DNA of 6,413 bases from an uncultured Gammaproteobacteria bacterium (GCA_947258805.1 CAMYJV010000188.1:1-6413), one strand, 5' to 3'. Shown: positions 1-5,987, numbered from the stretch's first letter. Numbers and translations are program-made. Notes: generated from the sequence alone by a model not told the origin.

Positions 1-230
1 CCAAAACCCGGACGGCAGCTGGAGCCTGCATCGATTTGCCCGCACGCAAGCGTGCCGAGGTCGTTGCCGCGATGAGGGTGGTGTACGCAGCGACTCGAGA
101 TCAGGTCAGTGACGTCTGGGTAGCCGGAGAAGCCCTGCTGGCTGACGGGGAACTAACCCGCTCGCAAGCGGCCGATGCCGTGGCGCGCGCGGCGGGCTGG
201 CGGGAACGGGTGGCCCGCACCGATGTCTGA
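1..230 (+). CDS. mtaD: 5'-methylthioadenosine/S-adenosylhomocysteine deaminase (MtaD/TRZ-ATZ family amidohydrolase), C-terminal fragment
   Basis: Only the last 75 codons are visible (reading frame from base 3), because the gene enters from the left edge. Seen: the stretch VVYAATRDQVSDVWVAG followed by an LLADGELT-like end is the hallmark C-terminus of the MTA/SAH deaminase branch of the amidohydrolases, where the final beta-sandwich closes. The metal-binding and catalytic residues lie outside the window. Family knowledge: these cytosolic enzymes hydrolytically deaminate methylthioadenosine or S-adenosylhomocysteine to the inosine forms. The stop codon overlaps the ubiG ribosome binding site, so the two are probably co-transcribed. 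Pseudomonas has the same mtaD-ubiG order. Odd: upstream of about base 72 the open frame gives CIDL and then a basic, non-family-like segment, instead of the usual EPGKxADL and TQPVYDPVSQ motifs. No stop codon breaks the frame, but small indels are possible. Family assignment is sure; substrate cannot be judged from this fragment. Confidence 0.8.
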   Translation, partial: KTRTAAGACIDLPARKRAEVVAAMRVVYAATRDQVSDVWVAGEALLADGELTRSQAADAVARAAGWRERVARTDV

Positions 231-235
231 GGAAG
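229..235 (+). promoter_or_regulatory. ribosome binding site of ubiG
   Basis: GAGGAAG lies 5 bases before the ATG at 241 and overlaps the stop codon of the upstream deaminase gene. It decides the start: an in-frame ATG at 223 lies upstream of this site and has no comparable Shine-Dalgarno sequence. Confidence 0.7.
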
Positions 236-240
236 TAGCC

Positions 241-963
241 ATGGAATCCGCCGCTCACCGCAACGCCGACGACGCCGAGCTGGCGCGCTTTGCCGCCCTG
301 GCCAGCCACTGGTGGGATCCTGCCGGCGAGATGCGCGGCCTGCACCAGATTAATCCGCTGCGCCTGGATTACATCGAAGAACGGGCCGGCATCGCGGCCA
401 AGACTTGCCTCGATGTGGGCTGCGGCGGCGGCCTGGTCAGCGAAGGCCTCGCCAGCCGCGGTGCCAGTGCGGTGCTGGGCATTGACCTTGCGGAAGACAT
501 GCTGACCGTGGCCCGGCTGCACGCCACCGGCACGGAACTGAAAAACCTGGAATACCGCCTGGTCGACGCAGACACGCTGGCCGCGGAAGCACCGGGCGGT
601 TTCGAGCTGGTCACCTGCCTGGAAGTGCTGGAACACGTGCCCGATCCGGCGGCGCTCGTTCGAACCCTCGGCAAACTGGTGGCGCCCGGCGGTGACCTGG
701 TGCTGGCGACATTGAACCGGACACCAAAAGCCTTTGGGCTGGCCATTGTCGGCGCTGAATACCTGCTTGGCATGGTGCCGAAAGGCACGCATCAGTACGA
801 GCGCTTCATCCGGCCCTCCGAACTCGACGAGTGGGCCCGTGCTGCGGGCCTGGAGCTGGCGGAACTCCGCGGCATCGAGTATCAGCCCCTGGCTGGCAAC
901 TTCCGCCTGTCCGGTGACGTGAGCGTGAATTACCTCGCCCACTTTCGCCGTGGCGCAGGCTGA
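241..963 (+). CDS. ubiG: UbiG, bifunctional ubiquinone biosynthesis O-methyltransferase
   Basis: SAM-dependent methyltransferase that carries out both O-methylations of the ubiquinone ring (polyprenyl-6-hydroxyphenol and 3-demethylubiquinol steps), at the cytosolic membrane face. Seen: 240 residues, the same length as E. coli UbiG. The N-terminal family stretch has SHWWDPAGEMRGLHQINPLRL (within residues 22-42). The SAM-binding motif I is LDVGCGGG at 57-64, with an acidic GID at 80-82. A CLEVLEHVPDP block lies at 126-136, STLNR-like ATLNR at 156-160, VGAEY at 170-174 and VPKGTH at 179-184. The ATG at 241 is chosen for its strong ribosome binding site and the family length. ATG 223 would add six residues (MSEEVA). 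It sits between mtaD and a HAD phosphatase, as in Pseudomonas. The product SAH is a substrate of the MtaD family, which gives the pairing a metabolic sense. No oddities are seen. Confidence 0.97.
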   Translation: MESAAHRNADDAELARFAALASHWWDPAGEMRGLHQINPLRLDYIEERAGIAAKTCLDVGCGGGLVSEGLASRGASAVLGIDLAEDMLTVARLHATGTELKNLEYRLVDADTLAAEAPGGFELVTCLEVLEHVPDPAALVRTLGKLVAPGGDLVLATLNRTPKAFGLAIVGAEYLLGMVPKGTHQYERFIRPSELDEWARAAGLELAELRGIEYQPLAGNFRLSGDVSVNYLAHFRRGAG

Positions 964-974
964 CCCGGCTCGCC

Positions 975-1646
975 GTGCTGGAAGCCATTTTCTTTGATCT
1001 CGACGGGACGCTGCTGGACACGGCCCCGGACATGATTGCGGCGCTGAATACACTGCGCGCCGAGCACGAGCTGGCACCGGCAGACTACGCCGCTGCCCGG
1101 GCGCAAGTCTCCAACGGCGCTGCCGGGTTGTTGAAGCTGGGTTTCGCACACCTGGGCGATGCCGAACGCGAAGCACTGCGCGCGCCCTACCTCGACCGTT
1201 ACGCCGCTCAGCTGGCCCTCGGCACGACGCCGTTTCCCGGCATGCTCGAGGTACTGAATGCGCTGGATGCAGCGGGCCTGCCCTGGGGCGTGGTGACCAA
1301 CAAACCGGCTTTTCTCACCGAGCCGTTGCTTGAAGCCCTGGATCTGGCAACGCGCTGCGCTGTGACCATTAGCGGTGATACGCTGGCCCGGCGTAAACCG
1401 CACCCGGAACCGTTGCTGCACGCCGCGCGCAGTGTGGGGGTCAGCAGCACGCAAACCATGTATGTGGGCGACGCACCTCGAGACATCGAGGCCGGGCGGG
1501 CCGCGGGCATGGTGACGGTAGCCGTCACCTACGGCTATCACGGCCCGGAAGAAGACCCCGGCCATTGGGGCGCCGACCATATGGTGGCATCGCCTGCCGA
1601 GCTGCTGCACCTGCCGGGTCTGCCGCGCACGGCGAGGCCGGAGTAA
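975..1646 (+). CDS. mupP: HAD-superfamily phosphatase, probable N-acetylmuramic acid 6-phosphate phosphatase MupP (phosphoglycolate phosphatase-like)
   Basis: A 223-residue HAD hydrolase with a complete catalytic set. Motif I is DLDGT at 8-12 (nucleophile D8, acid/base D10), motif II is VVTNKP with T108, motif III is K141 in RRKPHPEP, and motif IV is GDAPRD with D166 and D170. The helical cap lies at about 15-90. The start is GTG 975, 11 bases after the ubiG stop. It places motif I at the usual distance from the N-terminus, but no good Shine-Dalgarno is visible, so translational coupling to ubiG is likely. Automatic pipelines usually call such proteins Gph. From family knowledge, MupP of Pseudomonas dephosphorylates MurNAc-6-phosphate in the AnmK-MupP-AmgK-MurU cell-wall recycling route and is encoded between ubiG and yciK. 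The LPWGVVTNKP stretch and the terminal YGYHGPEEDP...HWGAD...P.EL pattern resemble that subgroup as I recall it. The HAD phosphatase call is firm; the MupP substrate is inference from context and resemblance. Confidence 0.8.
   Translation: MLEAIFFDLDGTLLDTAPDMIAALNTLRAEHELAPADYAAARAQVSNGAAGLLKLGFAHLGDAEREALRAPYLDRYAAQLALGTTPFPGMLEVLNALDAAGLPWGVVTNKPAFLTEPLLEALDLATRCAVTISGDTLARRKPHPEPLLHAARSVGVSSTQTMYVGDAPRDIEAGRAAGMVTVAVTYGYHGPEEDPGHWGADHMVASPAELLHLPGLPRTARPE
1640..1643 (+). promoter_or_regulatory. ribosome binding site of rmuC
   Basis: GGAG ends 8 bases before the ATG at 1652 and lies inside the last sense codons of the phosphatase gene, supporting a shared transcript and the chosen rmuC start. 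Confidence 0.55.
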
Positions 1647-1651
1647 TTTGA

Positions 1652-3001
1652 ATGGATAGCCGTTGGCTCACCGCGCTGAGTACCCTGGATCCCGACTGGA
1701 TGCTGGCCGGCGTCTTTGCTGCCGGCCTGCTCCTCGGCGCGCTGGTTGTATTTCTGTTCACGCGGCGAGGTCGCCAACGGCTGGAGCACGAAATCACCGC
1801 GCTGCAGACCCAGCTGCGCTCCGATGCGGCAGTGGCCCAGGAACGACTTGAAGCCCTGGCCCAGGCGGAGCAGCGACTGGCCGGCGCATTTGGCCGCCTG
1901 GCCAATGATGCACTGGCCCAGCACAGCGACAACTTTCTGCGCCTGGCCAGGGAAAGCCTCGGCAAACACCAGGAACGGGCCGACGCAGCGCTGTCGGAAA
2001 AGGAACGCGCAGTTGCCGAGCTCGTCAAACCCATCCGCGAAGCGCTGAACAAGACCCACGAACAGATCGGCGCCATTGAGAAAACTCGCGCGGAATCTTT
2101 CGGCAGCATTACTGCCCAGCTGGAAGCCATGGCGAGCAGCCAGGACAACCTGCGCCAGGAAACGCACCGCCTGGTCAAGGCACTACGCCGGCCGGAAGTT
2201 CGCGGCCAGTGGGGGGAGTTTACGCTGCGGCGGATCGTGGAACTGGCCGGCATGGTCGAGCACTGCGACTTCAGCGAGCAGCCCCACACGGAAACAGACA
2301 GCGGCGCCATCCGGCCCGACCTGGTCATTAACCTGCCCGATCACGGCCAGGTGGTGGTAGACGTAAAAACGCCCCTGGATGCTTACCTGGAAGCTGCCGA
2401 AGCGGACAATGAAGAGGCGCGGCGCGCAGCCATGCAGCGCCACGCTCGCAACGTTGCCAACCGCGTTAAGGAACTGGCCGCCAAGGCCTACTGGGCACAG
2501 TTCGAGAACAGCCCGGAGTTTGTCATCCTGTTTATCCCGGGAGAGCAATTCCTGTCGGCAGCCCTGACCGCCAACCCGACCCTGCTGGAAGACGCGCTGC
2601 GCCAGCGCGTGATTCTGTCAACGCCCACCAGCCTGATGGCACTGTTGAAAGCCATTGCCTATGGCTGGCGAAATCTCGCACTGGCCGAAGGTGCGCAGGA
2701 AATTCGCCGCCTGGCCATCGATCTGTATGACCGGCTGTCGGTATTTACCGGGCACCTGGTCAAGGTCGGCAAGCAGCTGGACGGCAGTATGAAGGCCTAC
2801 AACCAGGCCGTCGGGTCCCTGGACCGCATGGTCCTGCCTGGTGCCCGCAAATTCACCGAGTTAGGGGTCGACCCGAAGAATCCGCTGCCGGAGCTGGAGG
2901 CAATCGAAACGGCCGCGCGACAAACGGGGGAAATCACGCCGCCCGCCAGCGATGAGAAGCCGGCCGACGGCGACCCGGACGGGCGCATAAAGGCCCACTG
3001 A
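1652..3001 (+). CDS. rmuC: RmuC family DNA recombination protein
   Basis: A 449-residue protein, close to E. coli RmuC (475). Seen in order: a single hydrophobic membrane segment at about 17-37 followed by basic residues (TRRGRQR), predicting an N-terminal anchor with the rest cytosolic. A long Gln/Glu/Ala-rich coiled coil spans about 40-175. The conserved RmuC core lies at about 178-405, with RRPEVRGQWGEFTLRRIVEL (179-198), IRPDLVINLPDHGQVVVDVK (220-239), EFVILFIPGEQFLSAAL (289-305) and TPTSLMALLKAIAYGWR (324-340). D223 and the D237-x-K239 pair fit the PD-(D/E)xK nuclease-like core proposed for this family. The tail at 425-449 is charged and Pro-rich, probably disordered. Known: rmuC loss raises inversion at short inverted repeats in E. 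coli; the biochemical activity is poorly defined. It starts 5 bases after the phosphatase stop and ends 18 bases before yciK, so it is an operon member without an obvious pathway link. Confidence 0.95.
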   Translation: MDSRWLTALSTLDPDWMLAGVFAAGLLLGALVVFLFTRRGRQRLEHEITALQTQLRSDAAVAQERLEALAQAEQRLAGAFGRLANDALAQHSDNFLRLARESLGKHQERADAALSEKERAVAELVKPIREALNKTHEQIGAIEKTRAESFGSITAQLEAMASSQDNLRQETHRLVKALRRPEVRGQWGEFTLRRIVELAGMVEHCDFSEQPHTETDSGAIRPDLVINLPDHGQVVVDVKTPLDAYLEAAEADNEEARRAAMQRHARNVANRVKELAAKAYWAQFENSPEFVILFIPGEQFLSAALTANPTLLEDALRQRVILSTPTSLMALLKAIAYGWRNLALAEGAQEIRRLAIDLYDRLSVFTGHLVKVGKQLDGSMKAYNQAVGSLDRMVLPGARKFTELGVDPKNPLPELEAIETAARQTGEITPPASDEKPADGDPDGRIKAH

Positions 3002-3019
3002 CAACAGCGACGACACACC

Positions 3020-3778
3020 ATGGACTTCGACCCGCGAAGCTACACGCCGGCGGCAGACCTGCTGGCCGACCGCGTGATACTGGTCACCGGCGCCGGCAGC
3101 GGCATTGGCCGAGCCGCTGCGCTGGCCTATGCCGCCCACGGCGCGACACTGATCCTGTCTGGCCGGGTCGTCAGCCGGCTGGAGAAGGTGTCTGACGAAA
3201 TCCTGGCACAGGGCGCCACCCAGCCCAGCATTGCGCCCCTGAACCTGGCCCGGGCAACGGCTGATGACTACTTCACCCTGCGCGACCAGGTACAGGCGCA
3301 CTTCGGGCGGCTGGACGGCTTGTTGCACAACGCGGGCATCCTCGGCACGCGCACGCCGCTGGAACACTACGACATGAATACCTGGGCGGAGGTCATGCAT
3401 GTGAACGTGACCGCGGCCCTGGCCCTGACCCAGGTGCTGATGCCCCAGCTCAACGCGTCGGGCGACGCGTCAATCGTATTCACGTCCAGCGGTGTCGGCC
3501 GCGTGGGCCGAGCGTACTGGGGCGCTTACGCGGTATCGAAATTCGCGACGGAAGGCCTGATGCAGGTGCTGGCTGATGAAACGAGCGGCGCCGGTCGGCT
3601 GCGGGTGAACTGTGTAAACCCGGGGGCTACTCGCACGGCGATGCGCGCCAACGCCTACCCGGCCGAAGATCCCCTGACCCTGCCCCAGCCGGAATCCATC
3701 ATGGCCGCGTACCTGTACCTGATGGGCCCTGACAGTCACGGCGTCACCGGGCAAAGTATCGACGCTCAGGTCAAGTAA
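3020..3778 (+). CDS. yciK: YciK family short-chain dehydrogenase/reductase
   Basis: A 252-residue classical SDR, identical in length to E. coli YciK. Seen: a Rossmann nucleotide-binding TGAGSGIG at 23-30 with SGR at 47-49 after the second strand, suggesting NADP(H) preference. HNAG at 103-106 stands in place of NNAG. There is a FTSSGVGRVGRAYWGAY block (154-170) with the catalytic serine among S156/S157, and Y170-x3-K174 completes the catalytic set. The stretches KFATEGLMQVLADE (174-187), RVNCVNPGATRTAMRA (195-210) and YPAEDP (213-218) are strongly YciK-like. The physiological substrate of YciK is not established. The ATG at 3020 lacks a clear Shine-Dalgarno and lies 18 bases after the rmuC stop, so reinitiation or a weak site is likely. 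It is the last gene of the plus-strand unit and converges on the glycosylase gene with 11 bases between the stops. Confidence 0.93.
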   Translation: MDFDPRSYTPAADLLADRVILVTGAGSGIGRAAALAYAAHGATLILSGRVVSRLEKVSDEILAQGATQPSIAPLNLARATADDYFTLRDQVQAHFGRLDGLLHNAGILGTRTPLEHYDMNTWAEVMHVNVTAALALTQVLMPQLNASGDASIVFTSSGVGRVGRAYWGAYAVSKFATEGLMQVLADETSGAGRLRVNCVNPGATRTAMRANAYPAEDPLTLPQPESIMAAYLYLMGPDSHGVTGQSIDAQVK

Positions 3779-3788
3779 ATACTTGAGA

Positions 3789-3811
3789 CTTATCCTATAA
3801 GCTTTTGTTTT
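3789..3811 (+). terminator. possible weak terminator after yciK
   Basis: CTTAT/ATAAG (3789-3793 and 3797-3801) can form a 5-bp stem with a 3-base loop, followed by CTTTTGTTTT. It starts 11 bases after the yciK stop. The stem is short and A/T-rich, so an efficient intrinsic terminator is doubtful. The segment also encodes the C-terminus of the glycosylase on the other strand. It is the only T-rich tract near the convergent gene ends. Confidence 0.25.
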
Positions 3812-4482
3812 ATATACTGACAATGCTCTGAAGAACAGCACGCAATGCACCGCACCCGCTTCGCACAGTGCTGCTGGCCATGCATCACGATGGCCGCGTG
3901 CAGCGCCTGGTAGTCGGCAGTGCTCCACCGCAGAAGACCTTCGACATGGTACCGGCAACGCCGGTATGCAGACCCACCGGAGCCGGCAGCGAACAAGCCC
4001 GTGCGGGCCAGCCAGCGCCGTGCGTAAGCGTCGGCGATAAAGACCGGCCGGGAGAACCCGAACAGCAGGATGGCGTCGGCCGTTTCCTCGCCCACACCGT
4101 GCCAGCTTTGCAACCGCCCGCGCAGGGCAGGAGTTGGCAGTCGGCCCAGCCGCCGCATGCCGCCAGCCTCAGCCACGCCGTGGGCGAGATGCGAGAGCCG
4201 CACGGCCTTTACCGTCTGGCAGCCGGCCGGGCGGATCACTTCGGCCAGATCGCTTACGCACGCCGCGGTCATTGGTTTTGGCTGCAGCAAACCTGCGGCC
4301 CGCAAGGCAACGATGGCACGGTGCACATTCGCCCAGCGGGTGTTCTGCACCAGCACCGCGCCGACCATTACCTCGAAACGTGAGCGCGACGGCCACCAGT
4401 TGGCAGTGGCATACCGGGCCAGCAGAGTGCGGCTGGCCCGCGCCAGCCGTTCAGCGTCGGCCGGTGCGTCGCCGTTTTGCAT
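3790..4482 (-). CDS. endonuclease III-like HhH-GPD DNA glycosylase (COG2231 type) with Fe-S cluster motif
   Basis: About 230 residues (233 if GTG 4491 is used; numbering here is from GTG). Base excision repair glycosylase of the endonuclease III superfamily, acting on damaged bases in DNA. Seen: NWWP (31-34), FEVMVGAVLVQNTRWANV (39-56), IRPAGCQTVKAVRL (86-99), the helix-hairpin-helix WHGVGEETADAILL (130-143) and PVFIADAYARRWL (149-161) with the expected catalytic Asp D154. The C-terminal Cys pattern C209-x5-C215-x2-C218-x5-C224 fits a [4Fe-4S] site, one residue tighter at the first spacing than E. coli Nth. The lyase lysine of Nth (GVGRKTA) is replaced by Glu in GVGEETA, as in COG2231 proteins, so a monofunctional glycosylase (MagIII-like, alkylated bases) is inferred. 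ATG 4482 is preferred over GTG 4491 by codon type only; neither has a visible ribosome binding site. Its 5' end overlaps rluB, suggesting coupling. The last codons are unusually A/T-rich. Confidence 0.85.
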   Translation of the reverse strand: MQNGDAPADAERLARASRTLLARYATANWWPSRSRFEVMVGAVLVQNTRWANVHRAIVALRAAGLLQPKPMTAACVSDLAEVIRPAGCQTVKAVRLSHLAHGVAEAGGMRRLGRLPTPALRGRLQSWHGVGEETADAILLFGFSRPVFIADAYARRWLARTGLFAAGSGGSAYRRCRYHVEGLLRWSTADYQALHAAIVMHGQQHCAKRVRCIACCSSEHCQYIKQKLIG

Positions 4483-5210
4483 GCTGGCCACGGCGCGGAG
4501 CCGCGCCCGTTGGCTGGCGCAGCCCGGCGGATTCGTACAAGCGCTTCACGTAGATCACGGGGCAACTGAATTGGCCCGAAGCGAACGCGGATCAGCCGAC
4601 TGACGCGAGTCCCGATCGCTTCCATCAGTCGCCGCACGATTCGATTGCGGCCCTGTGTCAGGGTCACCCGGTACCAGCGGTTGTGGCCTTCACCACCACC
4701 GGCCTCGATGCGGGCAACGGCGGCCGGACCATCTTCAAGTTCGATGCCGGTGCGCAGCCGTTCGATCTGTTCGGCGCTCAACTCGCCTTCAACCCGCACG
4801 GCATACTCGCGCTGGAGACCAGCACTGGGATGCATCAGGCGCGCCGCCAGTTCACCGTCGGTGGTGAACAGCAGCAGCCCGCTGGTCTGCAGGTCCAGGC
4901 GGCCGACGCTGATCCAGCGCTGGTTTTTCAGCTGAGGTAGCTCGTCGAAAACCGTGGGTCGACCGCCCGGATCACTGCGGCTGCAGATTGTGCCGGCGGC
5001 TTTATTCATCAGCAGGGTTTGCGACTGCTCAGCCGGCTGGCCGGCCACGGGTAGACCGTCAAGGCAGACGGTTTCGGTGCCTTCCACCTTGATACCCAGG
5101 GTCGCCACGCGGCCGTCAACCGTGAGGCGCCCTGCATCGATCCAGCCTTCGATTTCGCGGCGGGAACCGAGGCCACGCGCGGCAAGCCATTTCTGCAGCC
5201 GCTCGGCCAT
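4368..5210 (-). CDS. rluB: RluB, 23S rRNA pseudouridine synthase (C-terminus possibly frame-shifted)
   Basis: RsuA/RluB/E/F-family pseudouridine synthase; RluB isomerises U2605 of 23S rRNA in E. coli. Seen in the 280-residue frame: an N-terminal S4 RNA-binding domain at about 2-50 (ERLQKWLAARGLGSRREIE, IDAGRLTVDG), LLMNKAAGTICS (67-78) and the catalytic motif GRLDLQTSGLLL at 104-115 with D106. LMHPS...REYAVRVEG follows at 125-142, then TQGRNRIVRRLMEAIGTRVSRLIRV (in 185-209) and FGPIQLPRDL (211-220). Odd: after residue 221 the frame loses family resemblance (the GxWxEL-like segment is missing) and runs 124 bases into the glycosylase gene. The next frame from base 4549 down to a TGA at 4451-4453 encodes VKRLYESAGLRQP and a basic RRG...KRRRTGRR end, which looks like a genuine RluB tail. 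The start ATG 5210 lies 14 bases after the scpB stop, with no strong ribosome binding site. Gene identity is firm; the true 3' end is uncertain. Confidence 0.92.
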   Translation of the reverse strand: MAERLQKWLAARGLGSRREIEGWIDAGRLTVDGRVATLGIKVEGTETVCLDGLPVAGQPAEQSQTLLMNKAAGTICSRSDPGGRPTVFDELPQLKNQRWISVGRLDLQTSGLLLFTTDGELAARLMHPSAGLQREYAVRVEGELSAEQIERLRTGIELEDGPAAVARIEAGGGEGHNRWYRVTLTQGRNRIVRRLMEAIGTRVSRLIRVRFGPIQLPRDLREALVRIRRAAPANGRGSAPWPACKTATHRPTLNGWRGPAALCWPGMPLPTGGRRAHVSR

Positions 5211-5224
5211 TGCGTGGCGCGGTG

Positions 5225-5980
5225 TCAGTGGGTCTTGAGCTGAACGACGTTGGCGGCCAGGGGCAAGTCGTCCTCCAGGTCCATGTCGACCGGTTCAGGG
5301 GTGGTGTCGAATTCGCGCGCGGCCGCCCCGCCCGGGGCAACGGGCTCCCCCGCTTCGTTGTCAGCCCCTTGCTCCGCGCCCGGGCTCTCGTCCCCGTCGC
5401 TTGCTTCCAGCCGAGTTTCCCCGGGCAGTTCGAGCTGAACGCGCAGCGATTCGAGGTCCGTCAGTGCCGTTAACTCCGGCAAGTCGTCGAGCTTCTTCAA
5501 TCCGAAGTAGTCCAGGAACTCTCGGGTGGTGCCGAACATGGCCGGACGACCCGGCACGTCACGATGACCAACCTCGCGAATCCATTCTCGCTCAAGCAAA
5601 GTGCGAATAATGTTCGTCGTCACGCTGACGCCGCGAACGTCTTCAATTTCGCCACGCGTAACGGGCTGGCGGTAGGCAATGATGGCAAGTGTTTCCATCA
5701 GGGCCCGGGAATAACGGGGCGGGCGCTCTTCCCACAGCTTGGTGAGCCACGGCGCCATTTCCGGGCGCACCTGGGCGCGGAAACCACTGGCAACCTCCCG
5801 AATTTCGATGCCCCGCTGCTCGCAGTCTTCCTGCAGTTTCTGCAACGCTGCGCGCAGTTCAGGCTTGGTGGGCTCGCTACCCTGTGTGGCGAAAAGATCG
5901 CGCAGTTCGTCCAGCGACAGGGGCCTGCCCGCCGCGAGCAGCGCGGCCTCAACCACCTTTGTCAGCTGCTGCGTGTCCAT
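5225..5980 (-). CDS. scpB: ScpB, segregation and condensation protein B
   Basis: A 251-residue subunit of the SMC-ScpAB condensin-like complex. A ScpB dimer binds ScpA and helps SMC compact and segregate chromosomes. Seen: an N-terminal winged-helix domain at about 4-85 (LTKVVEAALLAAGRPLSLDEL), then the signature second winged helix PRYSRALMETLAIIAYRQPVTRGEIEDVRG (88-117). TTNIIRTLLEREWIREVGHR (121-140), DVPGRPAMFGTTREFLDYFG (141-160) and LKKLDDLPEL (161-170) follow. From about 185 to 245 there is an acidic, Gly/Ala/Pro-rich tail, probably disordered and not part of the conserved fold. The ATG at 5980 is supported by AGGAG 7 bases upstream. The gene lies 25 bases after the scpA stop and 14 bases before rluB, the classic scpA-scpB-rluB order. 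Confidence 0.96.
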   Translation of the reverse strand: MDTQQLTKVVEAALLAAGRPLSLDELRDLFATQGSEPTKPELRAALQKLQEDCEQRGIEIREVASGFRAQVRPEMAPWLTKLWEERPPRYSRALMETLAIIAYRQPVTRGEIEDVRGVSVTTNIIRTLLEREWIREVGHRDVPGRPAMFGTTREFLDYFGLKKLDDLPELTALTDLESLRVQLELPGETRLEASDGDESPGAEQGADNEAGEPVAPGGAAAREFDTTPEPVDMDLEDDLPLAANVVQLKTH

Positions 5981-5987
5981 TGAATGA

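Noticed and set aside
223..240. Alternative upstream ATG for ubiG (would add MSEEVA)
   Set aside because: It is in frame, but the strong GAGGAAG site lies downstream of it and serves ATG 241, which gives the same length as E. coli UbiG.
106..1176. Long 356-codon open frame on the minus strand opposite ubiG and the HAD phosphatase gene
   Set aside because: It lies wholly antisense to two clear family members, shows no recognisable motif, and its length is explained by the high G+C codon bias of the plus-strand genes.
1525..2328. 267-codon minus-strand frame rich in Ser/Arg opposite rmuC
   Set aside because: The Ser/Arg/Ala-rich composition is typical of an antisense shadow of a Gln/Glu/Ala coiled-coil coding region, and no domain is recognisable.
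3453..3470. Perfect 7-bp inverted repeat ACGCGTC-GGGC-GACGCGT
   Set aside because: It lies inside the yciK coding sequence, has no T-tract, and is explained by the codons of the stretch NASGDAS in a G+C-rich gene; there is no evidence of regulation.
3868..4383. 171-codon plus-strand frame opposite the glycosylase gene
   Set aside because: The minus strand encodes a complete HhH-GPD glycosylase with catalytic Asp and a Cys cluster; the plus-strand product has no family features.
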